Below are positions 12,364 through 25,398 of a stretch of DNA of 64,000 nucleotides, piece by piece (position 1 is the stretch's first letter; each line of letters begins with the position of its first letter). Made by a program: the position numbers and the translations under genes. Below the pieces are notes generated by a model. It saw only the letters and a program-made list of their open reading frames with translations. It was not told where the DNA came from and did not search any database. The stretch covers positions 2,504,916 through 2,568,915 of the forward strand of contig NC_033635.1 of NCBI RefSeq assembly GCF_001540865.1, given 5' to 3'. This DNA is from Ananas comosus. Lineage: Eukaryota > Streptophyta > Magnoliopsida > Poales > Bromeliaceae.

Positions 12364-15300
12364 CCGACCTCTGCGGGTTTTTGCAAATAAATCCTCAAAA
12401 AATGTATAATTCATCAAAAAATTATATTATATTTTTATTAGACCAAGTAATTCTACATTGTCCAGCTCAACGTCAGGATGAAAGAATAGTTAAAAAAAAT
12501 ATAAATCATTATCCTTTCTAATAATATTTAATTATTAACTATCTTTTTTTTAAGATGGTAAACGATTAACCATCATTTTTATTTTTATTCAATATGATAC
12601 GGAAAAAATTAGTTAGTTAAATAAAATTTTAAAAAGACTGTTTGATCGACGAAATATTTTTAAAATTATTTTTAAAATTGATTTTGTCCAACATGGCACC
12701 GCGAGTAAGTAGTGGGTGCTAAATTAAATATGTAGGGATGATTCTTGTGTTGTAACTAAAATCTGGACTTGTTTGGTCTGCGATATTTATTAAAATTTTT
12801 AAGATATGTTTTAAGATTTTTAAATTTGTGTAATTGTTTGGAGGTAGAAATTTGATGCGGCATAATTATTATTATTTCTTTTTGGCACTCTAACGTTCTA
12901 AAAATGTGAAAATATTTAAAATCCACCCAATTTTAAGATATTAACTAAATAAAAATATCTCTGTAAAGAAATTTTTTTTCAAGAAACGAAAAGTTTAGAA
13001 TGCGATTTTAAGCGGAAATCTTAAATTGTGTAACCCAAAAGAAAATTTTATTATCTGCATTTGGTACGCATTAATTTGATTGGTGCTATAAATAATTATT
13101 CCTAATTCCATAAATTATTAATTACTAATCTAATACATAATTTTAAATAGTGGGTGGCGACAGTAGAAGGATGATTCTACCTCCGTCCCAAATAATAGTT
13201 AATAAATTAATTACTAAAAAATTTAATATAATAATTTTATTTTAATTTTGCTTGCTTTTAGCGTCCTTTTTCGCTCTCTTTGTCAATTTGCCGTGGACTG
13301 TATATATTTCTAATTTGATGTTCTACATAACTTTACATCACATAAATGATATTTTTATGTGCTTATGTCTTAACATGATCTATACATGGAATTTGTAATT
13401 TGCTTGGATTTTGTTTCATAATTCTATCTCTATACAATTTATGCCACAATGTAATTGGGTCACAAATTATATCACTCTTATAATATGATTTGCTCTCTCA
13501 TTACGAAGTGTATTATAATTCAGAACAATTGCTTTCACATTGATTCTGCTAATATAGCCACCACCTCATCTTGTGTTTTACGAATCAATCGAACGAGTTA
13601 TTACTCAGAAATCACTATCAAGCTGTGTATCTTTTCCGATCATAGAACGGATACACGAATAGCTGATCCTGCAGAGGAGTATGAATAAGAGAGGTAATGC
13701 AATTCCATTGTCGTTCGAACAACCGAATTACGACTACGAACCAGAAGTTTGAGACTTGAACCTCATGATGCCTAAGACTATGAATATTGATTATCTTTAC
13801 GGTCCCAATTTGACGCACAACAATACGAACTTGTCTACGACTTCCCATCTAATGATCTGCATCATTAATTCTGCAAGCTATTCATTCGATTTCGCATACG
13901 TCAATGTCGTTAAACCGTGCTATCGTGTTTAAGGATTTAAGTCGATGTACTAGTTTGGGCCTAGGAAATGTTACCCTCTAAAAGTGCAGGTTCTATTTTG
14001 CGTATCCTCCGAGAAGATCTAATTTCTTTCAGCTTCCCTGGAGAGAGTCGAGGTAGTATAATGTTTGTTTCGTCGTCAGTTTCTGTTTTCTGAGGAGAAC
14101 TTCAATTTGTTAGCTTACGATCGTTTTTTACTATCAACAATTTCCTTTTCAGAATCTGTGGCCTTGAATGCTCTTATTACCTAACAATGTTTCTGCTTAC
14201 TTTTGCAGTGTGTTTAAGTACCTTGCTAGACAATCTTCTAACTAAATGTCAATTGTTTGTATTATTGTGTTCTACATATATATCCTAGCTTTTTTCCTTT
14301 TTAAACTCCATAATCGACGCCGTTAACTCATGTCGTTACGTTCATGCGATTGAAAGGGTGCCTTCGCTTAGTAAGCGGTAACGATCGAAGTTTTTTTTTT
14401 TTTTTCAGGCATGTGGGAGTTACTTGCTCAGTGCATTTCTTATTTTTGAGGTGTGATCTCTTTTTATTCATCGAATCGGAGAAAGAAAGTTTCTACTTCT
14501 ATCCTTTTCGTAAGTTTACATTTGCCTTAGGATAAGCAGATTAAACATGATCACGGAAATAGCGCCCGTTGGTACGTATTATAGTAAAAAATGAAATGAA
14601 CTTTGATCTCTAACTCCTTACGGAAAAGAAAAAGGGAAAAAGAAATAACTTTAAAGTTGCCACCTCTCATGCTTTAGTTTCAGATGTCGCAATTGTTACA
14701 GATTTCCGATGATCTTGATCAAGACATCTGTTGTGCAGAAACCAATTCAATGAACTCTTCAAATTAAAGAGTTTCTTAGAAAACAAATGCATGAATTTCG
14801 TCGATAATCGTATTACTACTCTCTTTTCCTGTTGGAGCCGCTTTTCTGCTGCCAAAATCTCCCAGAAAATCGTTAATGTGGGTAAGTTCGTGTAAATTAA
14901 GTTGCAGAGCATAGTATATATTATTACTGCATTTTCCTCGGAATCTCTTGATGGTCATGGGTTGCAGGTTCAAGTTTCTCCCAATATAAAGATTCTTCTA
15001 TGTAGAATAGTTCAGGAAAGTGAAAGTTTTAGTAGATCGAAATATATAGATCGAGAAAACGCGCTTACAATCATATGGAACTCTCTCTATGAAACCTTTT
15101 AATCGATCTGTAGGAACTCTAGTACTTCGAGTGTATGAAGGACGAATTCAAAGCAATTGTTCTCTAATTAATATTGTATCAGAACAGGAGAATTTGAATT
15201 TAAAATTTGATTAGATTTTTAACATACTTTTTTTTTTGTAATAAATTAATTCAAGTCCATTATGTTTTTGTTACTTTATTAAGGCATGCAGGCTGAGGGC

Positions 15301-15535
15301 ACATGGAGGTGGTAAAACGACAGCAGGACGAAAACAAGGGTCCGGTGGTGATGGACAGAAAGCAGACGCTAAAGAGCACTGGCGTATTAATTGGCAGCTG
15401 CAAAAACAAAACCAGCTGATGGAGGTGATTGAAAGAAAGGAGACAACGTCCATACTCGGCCATTTATTATTGTCCTCTAATTTAATTAATAACACCACAA
15501 TTACAAATTCCCTTTTTAAAGTCACTCAAGAGGAA
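11291..15535. other. intergenic, no gene recognised
   Basis: AT-rich DNA with no supportable coding region. Visible items are (TA)n at about 12162-12201, a short GC-rich patch at 12205-12300 and (AAT)n at about 12338-12358. The segment 13450-15100 is less AT-biased but shows only short unrelated frames. An unrecognised 38-codon ATG frame lies at 15303-15419. Confidence 0.6.
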
Positions 15536-15561
15536 TATATATATATATATATATATATATA

Positions 15562-16096
15562 GAGTGCGGCTAGGATGCTTATGAAAGCACGAAGGGTTCT
15601 GTGTTTTCACTTTGTTTTCGATGTTCAGACTTTCGAATCGACGATCGGCTTCGTTAAACTTGATCTAGAGTATTTGAAGTATCTAGAAAATAAATTTTGC
15701 TGTTTTTCGATATCATTTGCCTAGTGATCGAAGTGACTCAAAATCAACGGCTAAAAATAAAAATCTTACAAAATATGATGATATGACATTAAAATTTTAG
15801 ATCAAAGTTATTGATCTTGTTTTATATGGTATAAAGAATTTTCTATCAAAATTTCATGTGATTTAGATATTTCTACACCGTTAAACTTGCAACCGGTTTA
15901 CCACGGCCATTAAAATTACTGATTTTGAGCCCCTTCGATCACTAGGCAAATGATATCGAAAAATTACAAAAATTTTTTTCTAGGTACTTCAAATATTTTA
16001 GATCAACTCTAACGGAGCCGATCGTCGATTCGAAAGTCCGAACATCGAAAACAACTTGAAAGCACGGAGGGCTCCGTGCTTCCGTAAGTATACCAG

Positions 16097-16100
<4 letters not shown>
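15562..16100. mobile_element. Foldback MITE, family 1, flanked by microsatellites
   Basis: About 540 bp with roughly 200-bp inverted arms. The left arm contains TTTCGAATCGACGATCGGC and TCGATATCATTTGCCTAGTG; the right arm carries their reverse complements. The outer end GCGGCTAGGATGCTTATG pairs imperfectly with the right end. (TA)n at 15536-15561 abuts the left end; (CT)n then (TA)n at 16099-16147 abuts the right. There is no coding capacity. No unique target duplication can be read because both flanks are repeats. Confidence 0.75.
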
Positions 16101-16147
<47 letters not shown>

Positions 16148-17650
16148 AAGTACTAAAGAGAAAAAAAAATTAAAAAAAATATAGAGAAAGATCTAAGCTT
16201 AAAATTTCGTTTCATTCGGATATAAATAAAAATTATTTAGTAAAAAAAATAAGTATAAGTTGAAGTATAAGCAGAAATTAAAATAAATTTTTGTTTGGTT
16301 AAAAATTGGATCGGTATAAGATAGCATGTTTGAATGGTTAAATGAAAATAGTAAAAATAAAAATAACTATAATTTTAAATTAATAAGATTTTATCTAACT
16401 AATTAATATCAAATTATTAATTAAAAATATTTTAATAAATTAAAATTTTTTACCTATGATTATTGTATAAGATAATAAAAAAAATTAACAAATTAATTAT
16501 TTAATTAATTATAAGATAGTAAATTAATTTTTAAATTAATTAGTACATTATTTAACTAGTTAGATGATTTGTTAAGAAATTAATTTAATTAGTTGACCAA
16601 TGTAAATATTAGTTATTAGATAAACACAATAAATAATTAATTCCTAATAAGCAAATTAATCACGATTAATTAATTAATTAATTACTTAGTTATTTAAGTA
16701 ATAGATAATGACCTAAATATATTAGTTAGAATAACTAATAAGTTGAGATATTAATTAAAATTATATTTAAAATTTAATTAAACTTGTTCTCATGTGAGAA
16801 CAAGCTTGTTCTAGAAAAATAATGAAACAATTATCCCACCTTATTCCTCTTTATTCCTAATCATAAGAACTACAATTTTCAAATACAAAAAATAACGCGT
16901 AGGGATAAAAAAGAGAATAAGAACTTATTCTCCTTCTTATACTTGAACCAAATAAGAGCTTAATTTTGCATTGTTTCAAGCGACAAAAATTCGAATCAAT
17001 GATCAACGATCATCAATATCAAACACGATTTACGTTAGTTGAACACTTTAAAAATTAAATTTAGATATTTTAATATATCAGTGCCTATAGTGATCAAATA
17101 GTCTTAAATCTATTTTATATTACTCAAGCTGCTATCCCACAATTCCCTGTGAAGTTTATAAAAATAAAAGTAAATTATATTTTTAGTTCTTAAATTTAAT
17201 TTATTATAATTTTTAATTCAAAATTTTTTTAATTACTATAATTAAATTTGTAAATTTAGTTTAATTGGCTAAATATTGATTTGCTGTTGATGTGAAAGTG
17301 GTGTAGGAGTATATATTGTGAATAATAACACGACAATAATTAAAATACCATATTACTTTATATTAGTGACTAGTTAACGGTTAATCAATTAAATTATATT
17401 GTTATACTGACCTTAATTGCAACAATTTATAAATATTTAGTCAAAAATTATAATATAATAAAGTATGAGAATTAAAGTATTATACTATAGTTTCAGGACA
17501 AAAAATATATTTTACTCTAAAAATAAAAATATTTTTTATTATATATTTTTATTATACATAATATTTTTTTTGTAATTTTAAATAAAGTTTAAATTAATTA
17601 GACGAACAAGCCTCAAGTTGAGCGCATGTGCTGCTCGTCTGGTTAAATAA
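16148..17650. other. AT-rich intergenic DNA
   Basis: No gene or terminal-repeat element recognised. The stretch is dominated by TTAATTAA-like low-complexity sequence. Confidence 0.6.
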
Positions 17651-17651
17651 T

Positions 17652-17700
<49 letters not shown>

Positions 17701-17705
<5 letters not shown>

Positions 17706-18239
17706 CGGCTACTATACTCTTATGAGTACGTTCGCCCTCGTATTTATAAGTCGTTTTCGGTAATAAAGCTTTCGAATCGATGATTCATACCGTTAAACAT
17801 TATCTAAAGCATTTAAAATTTTTAAAAATCAAATTTTATAATTTTTTGACATTATTTATCTTACAATCAAAAGGTCACAAAATTGACAGTTTTTAACGGG
17901 TATAGGATACTTGGTAGTTTAACGGTGTAGAAGAATTGGAATCGGTTGAATTTTTGATAGAAAATTCTATTCACTACTTAGAAAAAGATTAATAACTCCG
18001 GTCTTAAATTGAATGATCCGATCATCCATTTTTAGGATATCGTTCAATTTCGACCGTTCATTTTATACCCACTTGATGGACTTTATTATGATTTCGAAAA
18101 CTTACAAAATTTATTTTCTAGAAGTTTCAAATACTCTATATCATATTTTATGGAGTGGATTGTCGATTCGGAAGCACCATCATCGAAAACAAGTTATGAG
18201 TATGAAGGACTCTATACTCATAAGAGTATATTAGTCCTA

Positions 18240-18242
<3 letters not shown>
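17701..18242. mobile_element. Foldback MITE, family 1 (in repeat A copy 1)
   Basis: Ends TAGTCCGGCTACTATACTC and, at the right, AAGAGTATATTAGTCCTAC, which are imperfect inverted repeats sharing ATACTCTTATGAGTA. It has long inner arms (AAGCTTTCGAATCGATGATT against ATTGTCGATTCGGAAGCACC). (TA)n lies to the left and (CT)n(TA)n at 18242-18302 to the right. No coding frame. Confidence 0.75.
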
Positions 18243-18302
<60 letters not shown>

Positions 18303-18304
18303 AT

Positions 18305-18518
18305 TTAGCTAGAATATTTTTAGAAGCATCTATCCCTTGGTGCTTCTAGGTTTTTAGCCGTTGGATCTACTATTTCATTACTAATAACCTTTGGATCAAA
18401 CACTATTTCACCTACCACCACCTACCACCATCATCTTCATCCTACATCTCTCCATCCAATGGCTAAAAACTCAAAAGTACCACTCTCTTGGTGCTTTTGA
18501 GAGTATTCTAGTTCAACT
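18305..18518. mobile_element. Short MITE, family 2
   Basis: About 214 bp. The left end TTAGCTAGAATATTTTTAG is inverted at the right as GAGTATTCTAGTTCAACT. The interior includes TTTAGCCGTTGGATCTAC on one side and CCAATGGCTAAAAACTC on the other. It lies directly between two microsatellite tracts. Confidence 0.65.
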
Positions 18519-18776
18519 CTCTCTCTCTCTCTCTATATATATAATTCTGTTATGATACTTTTAAAAGTATAAGTACTCGATGATTGTAATTTTTTCATTG
18601 TTAGATGATTAAATCTATTCATTTGATCATTTTTATTCATTAGATCATACTAATTAACCAACTACTCACTCAATTTTAAAAGATCACTATTATTCTAATC
18701 GCACATTCCTTAATTTAAGGGTCGAAAACTTACAAACACCAATAATTTGTTACTTTTAAAAATGTAAAAACTCAAT

Positions 18777-18807
<31 letters not shown>

Positions 18808-18874
18808 GTTGTTAACTTGCTTTTTCCTGTATTACTTTACCTAAAGTTAATACCCATAAATGACTAAATAAGAA

Positions 18875-19087
18875 TTGAGCTAAAATACTTTTAGAAGCAC
18901 CAAAAAAATAGTGCTTTCAAGTTTTTAGCAATTGGATCTAGTCCTTGATTATTAATAGTTTTTGAATCAAATACTATTCCACCTACCACCACCCACCATC
19001 ATCTCAATTCTATATTTTTTTTTTCAAAAATTAAAAACTAAAAAACACCATTTTTTTTTGTGCGTTTGGAAGTATTCTAACTCAACT
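18875..19087. mobile_element. Short MITE, family 2, second member
   Basis: Left TTGAGCTAAAATACTTTTAG, right GGAAGTATTCTAACTCAACT, in the same layout as the element at 18305-18518 and with related interior sequence (TAGCAATTGGATCTA, CCACCTACCACCACC). Diverged copy. Confidence 0.6.
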
Positions 19088-19330
19088 CGACTAGATAATA
19101 TAGTCAATAATAGATCATGAAACAATAATACACACCAACTTACGTAAATTGCTGTAAATTAAATTAGAGTCGTTTTGATAAATGGACAAAATTAATATAT
19201 TCCTTGTAGAACAAGTGTAACTAGACACGGCCATTTTTGCGTACGGGTCAGATACACTCACCAACTCCAAAGCTTTCGTAGTAAAAGCCCCAGCTATAAA
19301 TGGCAAAAAAGATGTCCCTTTCCCTCTCCC

Positions 19331-19374
19331 TATAAACCCCACCGTTTTGATACAACTATGCGAAGATTCCACGA

Positions 19375-19415
<41 letters not shown>

Positions 19416-19513
19416 GGGAGGTGAGTTTGTAGCAGGGAGAAAAAGCCAACCTCACCTCCACCTCGGGAACCAAAATCAATCCAACTCCAATCTTTTTAGA
19501 TTTGTACCCTCAC

Positions 19514-19556
<43 letters not shown>

Positions 19557-19728
19557 TTGGTTCTGCATGCATGTGTTGCAGTGTGAAGTATATATGTATA
19601 GAAAGATATGGAAGGGGAGCAGCAGCTGTAGTGTCCTTTCCGTAGCTATGCTATGCTATCATGTTAGCTTTGGAGTCTTGTACAAAAAGATGGAAGTGTA
19701 TGAGAGGGAGAAAAGAATATATAATTAA
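19331..19728 (+). promoter_or_regulatory. Promoter-like segment, repeat A copy 1, with 44-codon frame
   Basis: A TATA-like CCCTATAAACCCC (TATA at 19331) is followed by a (GA)n tract at about 19375-19415, a leader-like stretch, (CT)n at 19518-19552 and then an ATG frame 19594-19728 of 44 codons (MYRKIWKGSSSCSVLS...). The layout resembles a plant core promoter plus leader, but the peptide is not recognised and its copy-2 counterpart stops earlier. It may be the 5' end of a lost gene or of a non-coding transcript. Confidence 0.3.
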
Positions 19729-19783
19729 TGCATGCACCATGGTCTATATTTATACTGGTGGAGATTCATGTAACTATATATAG

Positions 19784-20019
19784 AGTGAGGCTACTACGCT
19801 ATCGGAAGCACGGAGCCTTCCGTGCTTCCAGCTCGTTTTCGATGTTGCGACTTTCGAATTGTCGATCGGCTCCGTTAAACTTGATCTAGAGTATATATAT
19901 ATATATATATATCCTCACTCCGATGATACGATAGCCTTCGTGCCTCGGAAGGCACGAAGGTCGAGCAAAAGCTACAACGCTGAAAGCTTAGCAGCTAGCC
20001 GAGGCAATTTGAACTAGAT
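19784..20019. mobile_element. Truncated family-1 MITE end plus unassigned sequence
   Basis: The segment 19784-19895 reads GAGTGAGGCTACTACGCTATC then CGACTTTCGAATTGTCGATC, matching the left arm of the 15562 element, and then stops at (TA)n. After the TA tract, TATCGTATCATCGGAGTGAG (reverse complement of 19912-19931) partly mirrors the left end. This looks like a small internally deleted foldback copy. Confidence 0.45.
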
Positions 20020-20347
20020 CTCATACACTTCATAGATCTTTTATTTAAAATACTAAAATGCTATAGTAAACGGATCACTTGTTTCCCCGAGTTTTAGTTG
20101 CCGGCTTTTATTTTTAGAATGTTTTACATTATTATACTGTAATTTTAAAATTTAGTTTCTATAACTAGAACAAAATATATCATATTTCTTAAAAGATAGT
20201 TTTAAAGTGCACTAAACTTATAAAAAGGTGGCAATTTGAACGTTTGCCGAGTGATGCCGGTAACTTTAAACAACTAAAACTCGGGTAAGCTAGTGATCCG
20301 TTTACTATAGTTTTTTATTATTTTAAATAAAAGATCCATGAGGTTTA
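20020..20347. mobile_element. Foldback MITE, family 3, cut by N
   Basis: Left arm 20020-20115 and right arm about 20255-20347 are inverted repeats sharing TATAGTAAACGGATCACT, CCCGAGTTTTAGTTG and AGATCTTTTATTTAAAAT-like blocks. It ends at the single N at 20348, so the right boundary is an assembly edge. Confidence 0.65.
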
Positions 20348-20348
20348 N

Positions 20349-20406
<58 letters not shown>

Positions 20407-20411
<5 letters not shown>

Positions 20412-20951
20412 CGGCTACGATACTCTTATGAGTACGATCGTTCTGGTATTCATAAGTCGTTTTCGATAATAGAGCTTCTGAATCGATAATTCATACCGTT
20501 AAATATTATTTAAAGCATTTAAAATTTTTAGAAATCAAAATTTTATAATTTTTTGACATTATTTATCTTACAATCAAAAGGTCACAAAATTGACAGTTTT
20601 TAACGGCTGGTATAAGATACTTGGTAGTTTAACGGTGTAGAAGAATCGGAATCGGTTGAATTTTTGATAGAAAATTCTATTCACTACTTAGAAAAAGATT
20701 AATAACTCCGATCTTAAATTGAATGATTCGATCATCCATATTTAGGACATCGTTCAATTTCGACCGTTCATTTTATACCCACTTGATGGACTTTATTATG
20801 ATTTCGAAAACTTACAAAATTTATTTTCTAGAAGTTTCAAATACTCTATATCATATTTGATGGAGTGGATTGTCGATTCGGAAGCTCCATCATCGAAAAC
20901 AACTTATGAGTATGAAGGACTCTATACTCATAAGAGTATATTAGTCCTACT
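20407..20951. mobile_element. Foldback MITE, family 1 (in repeat A copy 2)
   Basis: Counterpart of 17701-18242 with the same ends (TAGTCCGGCTACGATACTC; TATTAGTCCTAC) and the same flanking tract order. Confidence 0.75.
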
Positions 20952-20957
20952 CTCTCC

Positions 20958-21000
<43 letters not shown>

Positions 21001-21002
21001 AT

Positions 21003-21216
21003 TTAGCTAAAATATTTTTAAAAGCATCTACCCCTTGGTGCTTCTAGGTTTTTAGCCGTTGGATCTACTATTTCATTACTAATAACCTTTGGATCAAACA
21101 CTATTTCACCTACCACCACCTACCACCATCATCTTAACCCTACATCTCTCCATCCAATGGCTAAAAACTCAAAAGTACCACTCTCTTGCTGCTTTTGAGA
21201 GTATTCTAGTTCAACT
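21003..21216. mobile_element. Short MITE, family 2 (in repeat A copy 2)
   Basis: Counterpart of 18305-18518. Confidence 0.6.
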
Positions 21217-21567
21217 CTCTGTCTTTATATATATATATAGTTCTGTTATGATACTTTTAAAAGTATAAGTACTCGATGATTGTAATATTTTCATTGTTAG
21301 ATGATTAAATCTATTCATTTGATCATTTTTATTTATTAGATCATACTAATTAACCAACTACTCACTCAATTTTAAAATATTATTATCATTCTAATCGCAC
21401 ATTCCTTAATTTAAGGGTCGAAAACTTACAAACGCCAATAATTTGCTACTTTTAAAAATGTAAAAACTCAATTATATAATAATAATAATAATAATAATAA
21501 GTTGTTAACTTGCTTTTTCCTGTATTACTTTATCTAAAGTTAATATCCATAAATGACTAAATAAGAA

Positions 21568-21786
21568 TTGAGCTAAAATGCTTTTAGAAGCACCAAGAAG
21601 ATAGTGCTTCTAAGTTTTTAGCAATTGAATCTACTTCTTGATTATTAATAGTTTTTAGATCAAATACTATTACACCTACCATCACCAACCATCATCATCC
21701 CAATTCTATATTTTGTTCGTCCAAAGATTAAAAACTAAATAATACCATCGTTTTTGTGCGTTTGGAAGTATTCTAACTCAACTCGA
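21568..21786. mobile_element. Short MITE, family 2, second member (in repeat A copy 2)
   Basis: Counterpart of 18875-19087. Confidence 0.55.
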
Positions 21787-22026
21787 CTAGATAATGTAGT
21801 CAATAATAGATCATGAAACAATAATACACACCAACTTACGTAAATTGCTGTAAATTAAATTAGAGTCGTTTTGATAAATGGACAAAATTAATATATTCCT
21901 TGTAGAACAAGTGTAACTAGACACGGCCATTTTTGCGTACGGGTCAGATACACTCACCAACTCAAAAGCTTTCGTAGTAAAAGCACCAGCTATAAATGGC
22001 AAAAAAGATGTCCCTTTCCCTCTCCC

Positions 22027-22193
22027 TATAAACCCCACCGTTTTGATACAACTATGCGAAGATTCCACGAAGAGAGAGAGAGAGAGAGAGAGAGAGGAGG
22101 AGCTGAGTTTGTGGCAGGGAGAAAAAGCCAACCTCACCTCCACCTCGGGAACCAAAATCAATCCAACTCCAATCTTTTTAGATTTGTACCCTC

Positions 22194-22239
<46 letters not shown>

Positions 22240-22366
22240 TTGGTTCTGCATGTATGTGTTGCAGTGTGAAGTATATATGTATAGAAAGATATGGAAGAGG
22301 AGCAGCAGCTGTAGTGTCCTTTCCGTAGCTATGCTATGCTATCATGTTAGCTTTGGAGTCTAGTAC
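22027..22366 (+). promoter_or_regulatory. Promoter-like segment, repeat A copy 2
   Basis: Counterpart of 19331-19728: TATAAA at 22027-22032, (GA)n, leader, (CT)n. The short frame that starts MYRKIWK stops at TAG after 28 codons because of a TTG to TAG change relative to copy 1, which argues against selection on that peptide. Confidence 0.3.
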
Positions 22367-22465
22367 AAAAAGATGGAAGTGTATGAGAGGGAGAAAAGAA
22401 TATATAATTAATGCATGCACCATGGTCTATATTTATACTGGTGGAGATTCATGTAACTATATATA

Positions 22466-25224
22466 TAAACTCCAACAAAAGATTTACATTTTTTCCGTGT
22501 GACAAAAAAATTAGTGATTAAAATTCAAGATTCTAAATTTAAATTCTAATTAATTTATATTTTAAACTAAATTTATTTTTTTAAAAAAATAAAATTGATA
22601 ACATGCTATTTTTTTTTCGAAGTAAAAAAAAATGTCCGAAATTCACATAAAAAAAATATCTTCTCCTGCCACGCAGCTTTAGAATCGAGTAATATATTTC
22701 CGGTGGAGTGCATGTATCGCTTACAGACTAATAAACCATATAAAAAGTATTGACAGATTAAAATTCACATATTATAACTAAACAAATAAAATTATAACAT
22801 GTATTATAAAGTCTAAATCTAAAACTTTGATACACGCTGCTTTTGATCTAGTTGAATAAATTTTCAGTCAATATTAATGAGAGATTTGCAGTAACCGATG
22901 TGAGTTTGAGGAGTTGATTCGCTTTTTAAAGTAAAAAATAATAAGTAAAAAATTATTTTAAAAAATAATTATATGTGAGATTGTAATTAGAGAAATTGCT
23001 ACATCGGGTAGATTTTTCTTTTCCTTTCAAATTAGATAGATATATAAATTCTAGTAAACATATCACATTGTCAAATTATATAAAATAAAACTTAAACAAA
23101 AGAAACTAACATATAGATTTAAGGATGATCACCAATTAGAAAAAAAAAAAGAAGCTATTATTGATTATTATATGAGAAGTATATAGATTTATAAAATATT
23201 TATAATGGTAAACGCATTGATCTTTGAAGATCTTATCTACGAGTTCTTACCTTCAAAAAAAAAAATGAAAAAAGAAAATCCACTAGTAAAGGCTAATTAA
23301 GTTCTTTGAAACTGGGACTATAGACCATGGTCCACGCAATAATATCCGCAGAAAAGGTCAGAGGGAGATGGCACATGTCCCGAGGGAAATCACTGCCCAG
23401 CGTTTCTCTATCCTCTCCCCTTTCTCTCTCCTCTTTTTTTTTTTTTTTTTTTGTTTGTGTGCGTGTTTTTAGTGTGTTTGTGTGTTAATTACTTATGATT
23501 ACATCTTATTTTAGTAGTTTTTAAAACAAATTTAAAACTAGTAAAGATATTTCACTCAAACTAAATAAACAGAATTGAACTGGTCAAATTATTTCGGCTC
23601 AGACATATCGGTTTAGTTCGATTCATGTCTCTAATAGGATTTGATTCAGATTTTTAAAAATTGTAAAAATTTTGGTTCAGATTTTTAAAAATTATAAAAA
23701 ACGAACCAATACGATTGATGCTCACGCCAACCAGTAGAGGGCAAAAAAAAAAAAACATTATTTTTGGGTCAATTGTAATATAGAAAAAGTATTCCAAAGT
23801 AATTATGTCACATAAAATAGTGAAAAAATTCAATGCGAAATAATATAATAATATATCTTAAAACATTTTTTTGATTAATTAATATTACTTTTATATAGTG
23901 AACGAGTATTTGATTGGATATTGTAAATTCTATATTTTACAGTTGAGAGAGAGAGAGAGAGAGATGATTTTATCAAAAAAAATCTTTATAGTAATTATAA
24001 TATTTTAAATATAATTGATGTAAAATTACATTTTTTGTAATGAGAAGATATTAAAGAATAGTTTCGCATTTATACAAATATAGAAATAGTTATAATAATT
24101 TTTAAAATACAACACAATTGTGACAAAGGAAATAAAAACAAAACCAGGTGCGTGCCAGGAGAATTTGACACAACAGTAGCGAATGGTGCACCTTTGTATC
24201 CACTAGATATGTTAGAGAAGTTTTTTTTTTTCTCTTTTTTTGGTGTAAAAAAGATATAGTAATTTGTAGAAAATGACAAAACTTTTGCAAGCAACGAGGC
24301 CACCATTTTTGTACCAGAGAATTTTAGTTTTAGACTTAATATTATTTTTCAAATAATTGAGAGAATATCGGTTTATTTGATTGAATGTGGAATCGTTATC
24401 AACATTCAATTACTTTTTTTAGTTTAAATGTTTGCATGGGTAATCTACTCAGCTTGATTAATTTTTATAAATATCTTAAATAATTATTTAATCAAAAATA
24501 AGTTAGTTTGATTTGGTAATGAAATTTAAATTAATTAATAACTTGTGTCACCCTTACTTAACACAATTTTAAACATCCAATTCTCGTTCATTTAAACATT
24601 TTGCTAAATATAAATGTGATGCAACAGCTAATCGAAGAATTTGTCGTTCGATATGGTGATAAAATAGGCTTAGTCAAGTGTGATTCAAATTTGCTTTTCT
24701 CACTCGCGCGTGGTGAATGATAATTTGTTTCAAAATTAAACACAGAAGCTGCAAAATTATGCATAAATGAAAATTTAAGTATCCAATCTCATGGTTTGTC
24801 GATTAAATAATATCTTACCCAAATGTTGCTAAGATTTTCAAAAATAAACAAAGGATTATTTGATCGAGGACTTTGTCTAGAAATTTTAAAGTTGAAAGTA
24901 AAGTTGATTGTATATTGTAATTTATGAAAATCAAGGGAAGGTTAGTTAGTAAATTTTGCCCCAGTCCCTAATTAATTAAAACCTTTAAACAGAAACTAAA
25001 ACCAACAGTGTTAATATTAATACATAACTAATAATAATGTAAAATATGGGAGATTAAAAATATTTGGGTTACTTATTCAGTTATTATTTTTTGAGTCACT
25101 ATTATCGAAATTTAGCTTTTGGGTTAATGGGCGACGTACACCCGAGATGCGGCTCAGGAACGAAATCCGAGAACGGCAAGAGCCAAAAGTTATGTAACAC
25201 ACACCATGTCCCTCCCAATACGTG
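22466..25224. other. AT-rich intergenic DNA
   Basis: No gene recognised. Only homopolymer runs and (GA)n at about 23945-23964 are seen. Short frames here show no motif. Confidence 0.6.
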
Positions 25225-25398
25225 CATAAAAGAATACGATATATACTGTATACACCCTAAATACTAAACATAGGACGTATATTTTACGCTTTTAATTCCC
25301 TATTTAATATATTTTTTAAAATATTAATAAAAGAAAAAAATTTTGACAAGACAAGTAAATTTATACAGACCATAAAAGATTTATAAGTGTCAAGTTAC

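Larger units (their letters stand above)
17651..19783. repeat. Long repeat A, copy 1
   Basis: Roughly 2.1 kb closely repeated at 20350-22465 with scattered substitutions and small indels (for example GCCCTCGTATTTATAAG here versus GTTCTGGTATTCATAAG there). It contains, in order, a foldback MITE, two shorter MITEs, (AAT)n, and a promoter-like CT/GA-rich segment. Both copies begin in a (TA)n tract. A single N at 20348 sits immediately before copy 2. Confidence 0.9.
20350..22465. repeat. Long repeat A, copy 2
   Basis: Second copy of 17651-19783, starting in (TA)n right after the N at 20348 and continuing past where copy 1 diverges (copy 1 enters a MITE end; copy 2 continues ATAAACTCCAACAAAAG). 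It may be an allelic contig placed in tandem or a real duplication. Confidence 0.88.

Noticed and set aside
15303..15419. 38-codon frame starting MEVVKRQQDENKG
   Set aside because: No family motif, no splice context or neighbour; too short to support.
21811..22161. Minus-strand frame of about 116 codons conserved between the A copies
   Set aside because: No ATG at its start, it includes a translated GA microsatellite, and it lies across the promoter-like region; conservation is explained by the DNA repeat.
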